Source of the DNA: Methyloglobulus sp.
Lineage (GTDB): Bacteria; Pseudomonadota; Gammaproteobacteria; Methylococcales; Methylomonadaceae
NCBI GenBank assembly: GCA_013140405.1
Contig: JABFSV010000249.1
Coordinates: 1-8,441, forward strand
Direction: 5' to 3'
DNA: 8,441 nt
Positions within the stretch are counted from its first letter, which is position 1; every line of letters starts with the position of its first letter. This document shows, one piece after another, positions 1 to 5,848 of the stretch. The position numbers and the translations under genes were made by a program. The notes under the pieces were generated by a model. That model ran no database searches. It had not been told where the DNA came from and was given only the letters and a program-made list of their open reading frames with translations.

Positions 1-278
1 CTTTGGTTTATCTGAAACAGTTACCGCTTGATGTGTTAAAAATAGACAGGGGGTTTGTTCGGGACATCTTGAGCGATTCCAGCGATGCCGTCATTGTAGA
101 AACCATCATCAGCATGGCAAAACATTTGAACATCCAGGTGATTGCAGAAGGCGTGGAAACTGCCGAACAGTTAGCATTTTTAAAACTGAAAGGCTGCTCT
201 ACCTTTCAAGGTTATTATTTTGACCAGCCGTTAACCGCAGCCAATTTTGCAGAGACTTACTTGAAAAAAGCGATTTAG
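1..278 (+). CDS. EAL-domain protein, C-terminal fragment (5' end outside window)
   Basis: This is the C-terminal part of an EAL domain, the domain that hydrolyses cyclic-di-GMP to linear pGpG. The frame is open to the left edge, so the gene starts outside the window and no start codon should be assigned here. About 91 residues are visible. They hold the conserved lysine block LPLDVLKIDRGFVRDI, the VIAEGVET block that follows a core beta-strand, and the family-typical ending GCSTFQGYYFDQPL. These blocks keep the lysine and glutamate positions usually needed for metal and substrate binding, so the visible part looks active. The DDFGTGYSS block and the EAL signature itself lie upstream, so the rest of the architecture (PAS, GGDEF, membrane segments) cannot be judged. 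It ends at TAG 276-278, just ahead of an intrinsic terminator, and is convergent with the next gene. It appears unrelated to the minus-strand island. Confidence 0.93.
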   Translation, partial: LVYLKQLPLDVLKIDRGFVRDILSDSSDAVIVETIISMAKHLNIQVIAEGVETAEQLAFLKLKGCSTFQGYYFDQPLTAANFAETYLKKAI

Positions 279-286
279 CCACAGGT

Positions 287-310
287 GCAGAGGGATAAAT
301 CTGCTTTTTT
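287..310 (+). terminator. Rho-independent terminator of the EAL gene
   Basis: A five-base-pair stem, GCAGA (287-291) with TCTGC (300-304), encloses an eight-base loop and is followed at once by six T (305-310). It starts eight bases after the EAL stop codon. The stem is short, so termination may be moderate. On the minus strand no T-run follows the same stem, so it would serve only the plus-strand gene. Confidence 0.6.
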
Positions 311-318
311 GTGCCTTG

Positions 319-819
319 TTACTTTGGCTTAAGACAACCAGACAAAGCATAGCGCGTGGTCAACAAGGTCATCATGGTAGGAAATTGAATAAAACGATTT
401 TCAAAATAAAGTGTGACCAAAACACAAACCATTATGAACGAGGGTTCGACAACGCCAGAATCAACGATAGATCGCATACGTTGCAAGCTATCCCGATCAA
501 TCTTGTGGCGTTGTCCAATGAAAAATAAAGAAACAAACGCAACAATCAGCGCGAAATAAACGGGGAAGAAAAAGAATATCGGGGAATCTGCAACAAACAG
601 CGGCTTCCAATAAGCGAACCAAGCAAACAAAATGCTGCTAGCAAAAAGATCGTAACTGATTTTTTCGGGCAATCTCTTAAAAAAACTGCCCATAATCGTA
701 CCAATCGCTATCGCCAAACCAACGTAAATAAAAACAGGAGAAACCAGCACCGCCTGAATCGGACTTCCAGTTTGCACAATTAGCGCCAGAATAAGACACA
801 AGACTACGAAAAATGGCAT
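319..819 (-). CDS. small polytopic membrane protein, unknown function
   Basis: I do not recognise this 166-residue protein as a named family. It is strongly hydrophobic, with membrane segments at about residues 2-16, 23-46, 57-71 and 80-102 and a weaker hydrophobic stretch near 126-138. Between the fourth and fifth lies a charged loop, IGQRHKIDRDSLQRMR, probably cytoplasmic. There is no lipobox, no heme or metal motif and no transporter signature. ATG at 817-819 is the first possible start, because an in-frame stop lies three codons upstream. The Shine-Dalgarno region is poor. The gene ends at TAA 319-321, 40 bases from the convergent EAL gene. Hydrophobic residues and codon choice look like a real protein, and the overlapping frames on both strands do not. 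It is separated from the defence-like island by the IS relic and is probably not part of it. Confidence 0.7.
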   Translation of the reverse strand: MPFFVVLCLILALIVQTGSPIQAVLVSPVFIYVGLAIAIGTIMGSFFKRLPEKISYDLFASSILFAWFAYWKPLFVADSPIFFFFPVYFALIVAFVSLFFIGQRHKIDRDSLQRMRSIVDSGVVEPSFIMVCVLVTLYFENRFIQFPTMMTLLTTRYALSGCLKPK

Positions 820-913
820 GGTTGATCAAATGAGGATTCTTGCTGACAAATAAATAGGTAGTGTTTGCCTTGTTAATGTTAATGCATTTCAATGAAAGTT
901 AATACACATAAGA
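820..913. other. AT-rich intergenic spacer between membrane-protein gene and IS relic
   Basis: This 94-base stretch should carry the promoter of the minus-strand membrane-protein gene. It is AT-rich and contains two close copies of TTAATG/GTTAATG (near 874-885). I could not find a convincing -35/-10 pair with normal spacing on the minus strand. No gene or RNA is seen. Confidence 0.35.
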
Positions 914-930
914 TGTAAGAAATCTCAGGG
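914..930 (+). repeat. left terminal inverted repeat of IS relic
   Basis: TGTAAGAAATCTC is the inward-reading copy on the plus strand. It matches the right-end copy at 1382-1393 except for one extra A. It lies one base before the stop codon of the transposase C-terminal fragment, the expected arrangement for a compact IS. Confidence 0.7.
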
Positions 931-1346
931 TTATTTACAGATGGGTTGATTAAAATATTGATAAAGTATTTCATGAGGTGTTGAGTTGTTCAAACCCTTA
1001 TGGGGCTTAACGGTATTGTACACAAGGGGCATAAATCGAAATAGACCAATTCGCCAGGATACGACTTGTATACCGCCTGGCCTCGCGTTTCAGCCAGCCT
1101 TGGATCGCTCATTCAACCCCTGGCCAGCCTTCAGGCCATACTGGATCGTCTTGAAGCGCTGGTTGGTGCTGTCGCGGGGAACAAACTCCTGCAACCTGGC
1201 GCGTTTGAGGATGTTATAGACCGTCGGTCGGCTTACCCCCTGAAATGTTCTGCCAGTTGGATCACTTTCCAGCAACGGGTTTGGTAAAGCCGCTAGGCCT
1301 CTTGACGGTCCAGCGGCGTTAAACGGATTCGTTTGTGCATGTTCAT
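931..1346 (-). pseudogene. IS481-type transposase remnant: N-terminal HTH joined to C-terminal tail
   Basis: The ATG at 1344-1346 (or 1338-1340) opens MNMHKRIRLTPLDRQEA, then an in-frame TAG, then RLYQTRCWKVIQLAEHF. A one-base shift restores the helix-turn-helix segment VSRPTVYNILKRARLQEF. After a second shift, near 'QYGLK', another internal stop precedes the segment YKSYPGELVYFD, whose Asp (1035-1037) matches the first catalytic aspartate of DDE integrase cores. The next recognisable piece, in a third frame, is YNTVKPHKGLNNSTPHE followed by a short tail ending at TAA 931-933. This is the standard C-terminal YNxxRPHxxL...TPxE block of IS481/IS3-type transposases. The core between first Asp and C-terminal block, most of the catalytic domain, is deleted at about 1021-1034. 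The relic cannot make a working transposase. Confidence 0.85.
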
Positions 1347-1348
1347 CG

Positions 1349-1370
1349 ACAGTATTCTCCAAAATACTGT
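1349..1370 (-). promoter_or_regulatory. hairpin presenting the transposase ribosome-binding site
   Basis: A perfect 8-bp inverted repeat, ACAGTATT (1349-1356) and AATACTGT (1363-1370), has a six-base loop. In the minus-strand transcript the loop reads UUGGAG, placing the GGAG Shine-Dalgarno in the loop ten bases ahead of the transposase ATG at 1346. A stem that sequesters or presents the initiation region is a common way for IS elements to limit transposase translation from outside transcripts. That role here is inferred. Confidence 0.5.
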
Positions 1371-1377
1371 AAACAAC

Positions 1378-1393
1378 GCTAGAGATTCTTACA
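1378..1393 (-). repeat. right terminal inverted repeat of IS relic
   Basis: On the minus strand this reads TGTAAGAATCTCTAGC, starting at 1393 and running inward. It lies about 30 bases upstream of the transposase start codon, as expected for the promoter-proximal end. Confidence 0.7.
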
Positions 1394-1410
1394 CTTTATT
1401 TAATGATGTT

Positions 1411-3090
1411 TTAGGTGATTGCATAAGGCACGACAAACTTTATCATTCCAGCTTCTTGGCAGATCAATCCTCTCAAGCCTAAGGCTAAAAACTTAGGATT
1501 TATATGCAACTCTTTTTTGTAATTATCCTCAATTTTTACAGCCTCTTCGTTTACTATTGAAAATTCATCACCCAAAAGTGAACTTAACTTATTTGCGAAT
1601 TTTTTGGTAAGTTTGAATGCTTCGGTTTTCGCTTTAATTTTACCGAAAGCCGTATCGAAAGTGCCTCTATGAATTGTCACTGGAATTTTGGTTTCAATAG
1701 CATCCAAGTCGGTTTGTCTGACTGTAAATAAAAATAGGTCGTTATCGAAAAAAACTACATCAGGGGTTATGGATAAACGGAAAAAAATATCTCGGTGGCT
1801 TTCGATTTTTAAATCAGTGTCTTTAAACAAACCAGCAAGGCCAATCAATTCCGATTGTAAAGCTGTATTATCCTTAACTTCAACCCAGCCAAACGGGTGA
1901 AAAATAATAGATTCCTCAAAACTGGCAAATTCAAATCCTCGCAAGTGTGAAGCCAAGCCCAATAACAAGGCTAATTGCTGTTGATTTACCATTACGTCCA
2001 GAGCTTTCTCTTTACCTTTCACACCAGCAAAAATAGATTTCTGATGGTCGATAGGGAAAGTCACGCCGTACTTCGTTGGTTGAAATAGATAGGGGCTAGC
2101 AAAACTGTCCGGTAAAGCCATCAACTCAGCTTCAAGGGCTTTTCGGTCACCAGAAAAATCATCATACAAGGCTTTTAAATAAGCCATTTTACCGTCCGAT
2201 GTTGCGCCGCTCACCATCTCACTAATGGAAAACCAAGCTAAACGCTCGTCGGATTTTATTTTTTGCTGCAAGAAAAGATAACCGTCCAAGGTCAATTCAA
2301 CCTGAAAAATCTCCAAATAATATTCAGTTAACGCATGATTAGGTGCAGAACCTTGAACTTGTCGATAAGGTTTTAAAGTGCGCCACGACTTAAAAGCGTA
2401 GTGCGACTCATGGAGCAAACCCGCTTCCTCCCTTAATTCCCGTTTTAGGGTTTCCGGCAACGCTTTTTTGATAAGGTCGGAATTAGGCGATTGCAGTTCC
2501 TTCAACAACGTGTTTTTATCCAATCCTGACACATCACACTGATTAGCCCTGCCGCCGATTAAACCGTAGTCGCCAGCCGATTTTTCATGGCGTTTTTTCG
2601 TATCCTCGCGTTGAAAAAACAAAATCTTGCCTTCGAGCTTGATGATGCCCCAGGCAACGTAAATAAAACGGATGGGTTGGGCATTTCTACTGGCGTGATG
2701 ATTGTTCCGAGAGTTTTCTATAACGTGCAATACTTCGCGCTGTTGATCTTTTTTGTCATTGGAAATCCCCTGCGTGTTCCAAAAACTAGGCGCAAACAAC
2801 TGGGATTCGCTGTCGCCCAACGCTGTCAACACCGATGTCGCCATTAATTGGGCGGGAAAAGAAACAAAGCACCATTCCCCTTTTTGCAAATAAGCGGAAT
2901 TTAAAACCGCTAAGGTATCGAGCAGGTTTTCGACTAAAGCAATCGTATTTACAGCAATCGCTTTTTCTATTTGATGCTGTTGCGATAATCGGTTGATCAA
3001 ATCTTCACGCGAAACGCTGTAAAAATCGCCTTCTTCTTCGGCGAAACGGGGCAACAAAGGAATTAACGCTTGGATTAACTGAGCGGACAT
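1411..3090 (-). CDS. large Nudix-domain protein, possible conflict-island component
   Basis: This 559-residue protein has a Nudix domain at about 140-295. The second half of the Nudix box is exact, RELREEAGL at 217-225, with the glutamates that bind Mg2+. The glycine pair of the first half (YGLIGG, 175-180) is separated from it by an insertion of about 36 residues, and the usual first glutamate is not in its normal place. Nudix enzymes hydrolyse nucleoside diphosphates linked to another group; the substrate cannot be predicted. Residues 1-130 look helical and may form a winged-helix region. Residues 340-559 match nothing I recognise. The protein is two to three times the length of a simple Nudix enzyme. 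The start ATG overlaps the end of the antitoxin gene by 16 bases and has no Shine-Dalgarno, which suggests translational coupling. No terminator follows; the IS relic begins 18 bases downstream. Confidence 0.85.
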   Translation of the reverse strand: MSAQLIQALIPLLPRFAEEEGDFYSVSREDLINRLSQQHQIEKAIAVNTIALVENLLDTLAVLNSAYLQKGEWCFVSFPAQLMATSVLTALGDSESQLFAPSFWNTQGISNDKKDQQREVLHVIENSRNNHHASRNAQPIRFIYVAWGIIKLEGKILFFQREDTKKRHEKSAGDYGLIGGRANQCDVSGLDKNTLLKELQSPNSDLIKKALPETLKRELREEAGLLHESHYAFKSWRTLKPYRQVQGSAPNHALTEYYLEIFQVELTLDGYLFLQQKIKSDERLAWFSISEMVSGATSDGKMAYLKALYDDFSGDRKALEAELMALPDSFASPYLFQPTKYGVTFPIDHQKSIFAGVKGKEKALDVMVNQQQLALLLGLASHLRGFEFASFEESIIFHPFGWVEVKDNTALQSELIGLAGLFKDTDLKIESHRDIFFRLSITPDVVFFDNDLFLFTVRQTDLDAIETKIPVTIHRGTFDTAFGKIKAKTEAFKLTKKFANKLSSLLGDEFSIVNEEAVKIEDNYKKELHINPKFLALGLRGLICQEAGMIKFVVPYAIT

Positions 3091-3320
3091 GCGATTTTAT
3101 GCGAGGAAATAGCTGTTAATGAATGCAGAAACTCTTCATCCGTCATTTTAAAATCTTCCGCAATAGCAAACTCCACTTTGCCTTTTAATAATCCTAAACG
3201 CCGTTTTTTAACAGGCTGGTTTTTTAAAGATAAAACAAAGTTCAATGTGGCTTCGACTTTCTCTAAAGGTAGAGTGTGTATTTCTGTTAATAGGGCTTGT
3301 TCTATTTCTGCTCGGTTCAT
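3075..3320 (-). CDS. DUF2281/VapB-like orphan antitoxin
   Basis: This 81-residue protein resembles the small antitoxins usually found before PIN toxins. It has an N-terminal helical dimerisation part (LLTEIHTLPLEKVEATLNFV) and then the toxin-binding tail motif RRLGLLKGKVEFAIAEDF and MTDEEFLHS. Relatives normally stop soon after such a DEEFL segment. Here 14 more residues (LTAISSHKIACPLS) follow, partly encoded in bases shared with the Nudix gene start, so the C-terminus may be a read-through created by rearrangement. The ATG at 3318-3320 has an AAGGT Shine-Dalgarno at 3325-3329. No toxin of the expected PIN type lies next to it; the Nudix gene occupies that place. It could be an orphan remnant, or an antitoxin recruited to regulate its neighbour. 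The family assignment is from motif memory. Confidence 0.72.
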   Translation of the reverse strand: MNRAEIEQALLTEIHTLPLEKVEATLNFVLSLKNQPVKKRRLGLLKGKVEFAIAEDFKMTDEEFLHSLTAISSHKIACPLS

Positions 3321-3369
3321 TTTTACCTTATAAAAACAACAGTTTTAGTAAAAAAAGACACCCTAATAA

Positions 3370-3756
3370 TTAACCATCAATTAAACTTTCCAAAGGAATA
3401 TTTAATCCTTTATGTAATTTTCTAATGGTTTCTAAAGTGAGCTGTAATTTACCATCAAAAAACGCTTTTACTTTTTTGATAGTTCCAAAATAAACCGTCA
3501 AATCACTTAACCCCAGCCCTTGCTGCTCCATCCTGAATTTTATGGCGTTGATTGGGCGAGGGGCGGAGATAGGAAATTGTTTGGCTTCGTAGCTTTCAAC
3601 CAAAGTCACCCAAATATCCAGCGCGTCACCTTCTGGCGAGTTAAATTCAGCGTCCATGAGCTTATCGATTTCTGCTAATGCCGCTTGATAATCGGCATTA
3701 TTTATTATGGGTTGAATGTAAATGCTATATCTCCCAATCTTCCAACAACAAGCCAT
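3370..3756 (-). CDS. higA: HigA-like Xre-family antitoxin/regulator
   Basis: The protein matches HigA-type antitoxins: an N-terminal part IQPIINNADYQAALAEID with MDAEFNSPEGDALDIWVTLV, a linker (APRPINAIKFRMEQQG), and a C-terminal Xre-type helix-turn-helix ending in LTLETIRKLHKGLNIPLESLI. Relatives bind DNA at their own promoter and neutralise an mRNA-cleaving HigB toxin. The coordinates use the first ATG (128 residues, overlapping vapC by 32 bases). Relatives begin about where this one reads YIQPI, so the true start is probably ATT at 3721-3723 (117 residues). A GGGAG Shine-Dalgarno at 3731-3735 lies seven bases from that ATT, which begins one base after the vapC stop. An ATT start would make expression very low, or it may mark a lost ATG. 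No HigB gene is adjacent; the upstream neighbour is a PIN toxin. The symbol is by similarity only. Confidence 0.82.
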   Translation of the reverse strand: MACCWKIGRYSIYIQPIINNADYQAALAEIDKLMDAEFNSPEGDALDIWVTLVESYEAKQFPISAPRPINAIKFRMEQQGLGLSDLTVYFGTIKKVKAFFDGKLQLTLETIRKLHKGLNIPLESLIDG

Positions 3757-4126
3757 TCACCCGGCTGAATTCACGGGTATTGTGGGTAATTAAGGTCACC
3801 TCATTTGCCAATGCAATAGCGGCAATCATAAAATCATTGGCGCCGATTGGCGTACCTATCGCGCTCAATTCGCTGCGTATTTTGCCGTAGGCTAAAGCCG
3901 ATTTATCGTCAAAAGGTAAAGATTGAAAATGGGCGCAAAAGTTTTCGGCTTTCGCTAGACTGGCTGTTGGGTTTTGGCTTTTCATAGCCCCATAAAACAA
4001 TTCTGCTTTAACGACCGAACAGAGTACGATTTGATGGGCTTGGCATAACTCCAAACGCTGTTTTAACTTATCGGAACGCTTGTTGAGAAAGACAATACAG
4101 ACATTGGTATCCAATAAATATCTCAT
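3725..4126 (-). CDS. vapC: VapC-type PIN-domain ribonuclease toxin
   Basis: This 133-residue PIN-domain protein has normal VapC length. The acidic metal-binding residues are in place: Asp6 in MRYLLDTNVC, Glu42 in SVVKAELFYGA and Asp98 in GANDFMIAAIAL. The last block, THNTREFSRVNGLLLEDW, has the usual TxNxxEF ending. VapC toxins cut tRNA or rRNA when their antitoxin is degraded, so this one is probably active. It starts in an ATGA overlap (4123-4126) with the preceding antitoxin gene, without its own Shine-Dalgarno, so the two are translationally coupled as in standard vapBC operons. Its stop lies directly before the probable start of the HigA-like gene. It is the cleanest toxin of the island. 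Confidence 0.93.
   Translation of the reverse strand: MRYLLDTNVCIVFLNKRSDKLKQRLELCQAHQIVLCSVVKAELFYGAMKSQNPTASLAKAENFCAHFQSLPFDDKSALAYGKIRSELSAIGTPIGANDFMIAAIALANEVTLITHNTREFSRVNGLLLEDWEI
3731..3735 (-). promoter_or_regulatory. Shine-Dalgarno GGGAG supporting an ATT start for the HigA-like gene
   Basis: GGGAG on the minus strand lies inside the last codons of vapC and seven bases before ATT 3721-3723. That is ideal spacing for this ATT, whereas the upstream ATG at 3754-3756 has none. It decides the probable start of the HigA-like gene. Confidence 0.5.
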
Positions 4127-4359
4127 AGAATTGCGTCTATCTCATTGAGCTTAGGCTGTTCTGGGCGTTCCAGCGGATCATCCGCTAAACAGCCATACGT
4201 TTGATCGATAAAAGACAACCACTTTTGCTGCGGCAATGTTTCTTGACTAGGCTGAATAATCACGACCAGTTCAACATCTTGATTGGCGTATTCAGATGGC
4301 AGCGTTAAATGAAGTTGTGCGTTGTCTTCAATATGGGTATTGAACTGGAGTGTTTTCAT
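4123..4359 (-). CDS. vapB: VapB-type antitoxin
   Basis: This 78-residue protein is the cognate antitoxin of the following PIN toxin. The N-terminal half (LQFNTHIEDNAQLHLTLPSE, then NQDVELVVIIQP) has the alternating strand pattern of an AbrB-like DNA-binding fold. The C-terminal half (WLSFIDQTYGCLADDPLERP, then EIDAIL) is the toxin-binding tail seen in this VapB subgroup. The ATG at 4357-4359 has an AAGGTG Shine-Dalgarno at 4367-4372, which lies inside the last codons of the receiver-HEPN gene. Only two bases separate the two genes. The vapBC pair is therefore probably read on the same message as the kinase/receiver genes, though an internal promoter inside the upstream gene cannot be excluded. 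Such proteins usually repress their own operon together with the toxin. Confidence 0.88.
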   Translation of the reverse strand: MKTLQFNTHIEDNAQLHLTLPSEYANQDVELVVIIQPSQETLPQQKWLSFIDQTYGCLADDPLERPEQPKLNEIDAIL

Positions 4360-4361
4360 AG

Positions 4362-5819
4362 TTATTCACCTTGAGGGAAACTAATGTTGTAGATGTGACT
4401 GGAAAACTTTAGTAAAAACTCAGACTGGGTGTAATCGAAACAGCTAAACGTGTAATGTCTTGATATGTAAACTTGGTTTGGATTGCGATTGTTTTCTACG
4501 GCTTTGTCTTTTTTGTCATCGTGTTCTGAAGTTAAAAACCAAAAGCAATGATAAAGTCCGGTTATAAAAAAATCATCGCCTTTTGTTTTTAATTTAGCTT
4601 TATCATTTTGTAAGTCATGCAATATGTTATGAACCTGAATCCTTTTAGTTTTCTCGTTAAAGTAAGAAACGTAATTTTTAACTAAAGGAATTCGCTTTTC
4701 TTTAACGATTTGCTCAGATTCTTTAAACGCTTCGCTTTCCTCGCTTTTATTGAACAACAAAAACAGGCTTTTTTCATAATCCTTTGCTTCATTGCCCAAA
4801 TCGAAAATTGCCCGCATATTGCAAATGAATAAATAAGCAACATCTTGTTCAGTCAGATTATTAAAAATCGCCGTGGAATTGTGCGCCATCCAATTACGGG
4901 TCATTTTCATAATCCATGAAAAAGCGTATGCGGTTTGGTCATCATCTATTTTTTTCGGCTTAACCGATTCTTCCCATTCGTGCGCTAAGGTTCTTACAAA
5001 AAGCTTATAAAACGCAGTTTTATTGCTCGGTTCACGCAAAGGTAAAAAGCTTTCTAAAACGTCCAAATAATCATCTACATCTAAAAAAGCAGGCTTTTTT
5101 TCATCAGCACTGTATTTTTCAAAACGTAACTTTTCTTTTTGAGTTCTTAAAAATTGACATCCCTCAATAATCCCCCGCCGCAAAATCAGATAATCGTTTC
5201 TTTCGTGATCTTCAAGCCAATTTCTTAATTCAGCTTGTGCTTCTTTATCATTACTTTTGGCAATAGCATTCGGTGGTTTAATGCAAATGTCGTTACATGC
5301 CTTGCTAAAAATACCATAGGTACTATCGTCTTGATTAATTGCCAAACTTTTTATAAAGCTAACCTTTTCAGCCTTATTATCTTTTTGTTTTAAATATGTT
5401 TTTTGCTCATCTGATAAAAAATAAAGAGCTTTTTCAGTAGCACTTTTAATTTGCTCCTCATCTACGGATGAACTGATTTTCTCAACCAGTTCGGAAAAAG
5501 TATTTTTCTCCGTATTACCAGTTAAAAAGATAATTTGTCGTCTTGGAAACCCTCTTTCCAATAGTATTAAAAATAAAACCATACCGCTTTTTTGTAAAAA
5601 ATCGTCAGGAGATAAATTGAATTGTTCTGATTTATCCCTAACTATTTCTTTATCAGAATTCGTTAAGTCTATATCCAATACAACAACATCATAACTATTT
5701 AATTCCTTTGCTATGGTTTCTTCCGCTTCGCTAAAATCAGTGATGTTTTTGACATTACGATTGGCAAACCAAAAATCTTTTTTGTTACCTGGATTATCTT
5801 CGACCCATAAAATATTCAT
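4362..5819 (-). CDS. response-regulator-like protein with C-terminal HEPN RNase motif
   Basis: This 485-residue protein joins an atypical receiver domain to a predicted RNase. The receiver starts MNILWVEDNP with acidic Glu7/Asp8. The predicted phospho-acceptor is Asp49 in YDVVVLDIDL, the conserved Thr is 100 in IIFLTGN, and the Lys is 181 in CIKPP. Spacings are enlarged: 51 residues from Asp to Thr and 81 from Thr to Lys, against about 30 and 22 in CheY, so the fold carries large inserts. The C-terminal half is helical and contains MTRNWMAHNS with RNxxxH at 308-313. That is the exact HEPN catalytic signature, followed by LTEQDVAYLFICNMRAIFDL. The C-terminal 130 residues are unrecognised. ATG 5817-5819 is chosen for its AGGA Shine-Dalgarno seven bases upstream; a TTG eight codons earlier lacks support. 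It lies 29 bases behind the kinase gene and two before vapB. An RNA-cleaving effector is inference. Confidence 0.85.
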   Translation of the reverse strand: MNILWVEDNPGNKKDFWFANRNVKNITDFSEAEETIAKELNSYDVVVLDIDLTNSDKEIVRDKSEQFNLSPDDFLQKSGMVLFLILLERGFPRRQIIFLTGNTEKNTFSELVEKISSSVDEEQIKSATEKALYFLSDEQKTYLKQKDNKAEKVSFIKSLAINQDDSTYGIFSKACNDICIKPPNAIAKSNDKEAQAELRNWLEDHERNDYLILRRGIIEGCQFLRTQKEKLRFEKYSADEKKPAFLDVDDYLDVLESFLPLREPSNKTAFYKLFVRTLAHEWEESVKPKKIDDDQTAYAFSWIMKMTRNWMAHNSTAIFNNLTEQDVAYLFICNMRAIFDLGNEAKDYEKSLFLLFNKSEESEAFKESEQIVKEKRIPLVKNYVSYFNEKTKRIQVHNILHDLQNDKAKLKTKGDDFFITGLYHCFWFLTSEHDDKKDKAVENNRNPNQVYISRHYTFSCFDYTQSEFLLKFSSHIYNISFPQGE

Positions 5820-5826
5820 ACTATTT

Positions 5827-5830
5827 TCCT
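5827..5830 (-). promoter_or_regulatory. Shine-Dalgarno AGGA of the receiver-HEPN gene
   Basis: AGGA lies seven bases before ATG 5817-5819 in the 29-base gap after the kinase stop. It favours this start over the in-frame TTG at 5841-5843 and indicates independent ribosome loading on a shared message. Confidence 0.65.
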
Positions 5831-5848
5831 GATTAAAACCCAAATAGC

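Larger units (their letters stand above)
914..1393 (-). mobile_element. decayed, internally deleted IS481-type insertion sequence
   Basis: The element is bounded by imperfect terminal inverted repeats. Reading inward, the left end is TGTAAGAAATCTC (914-926) and the right end, on the minus strand, is TGTAAGAATCTC (1393-1382); they differ by one missing A. The TGT...ACA ends and the transposase remnants inside fit the IS481 family. The element is about 480 bp, against roughly 1 kb or more for an intact member. The core of the transposase is gone, which makes it a MITE-like relic. No clear target-site duplication flanks it (left flank ends AAGA, right flank begins CTTT), so it may be old or rearranged. 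It lies 17 bases downstream of the Nudix gene stop and marks that end of the island. Confidence 0.75.

Noticed and set aside
316..528. Plus-strand 70-residue frame after the EAL gene
   Set aside because: It lies antisense to the hydrophobic membrane protein and begins after the terminator. The composition is unlike a protein.
677..892. Minus-strand 71-residue frame upstream of the membrane-protein gene
   Set aside because: It overlaps the membrane-protein frame, has no family resemblance and is rich in Asn/Ser as expected for a shadow frame. Its start has no ribosome-binding site.
986..1362. Open frames on both strands over the IS relic (plus 986-1219 and 1066-1287, minus 1090-1362)
   Set aside because: They cross several decayed frames of the transposase. 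Only parts of the minus frame match a transposase, so they are annotated together as one pseudogene.
910..1397. Target-site duplication around the IS relic
   Set aside because: Left flank AAGA and right flank CTTT are not direct repeats, and no longer match was seen.
2587..2847. Plus-strand frame antisense to the Nudix gene
   Set aside because: It lies opposite the conserved Nudix box, whose strand and frame are certain.
5841..5843. TTG start for the receiver-HEPN protein, giving MGFNQENS ahead of the receiver
   Set aside because: The ATG eight codons later has a well-spaced AGGA and begins directly with the receiver strand MNILWVEDN.
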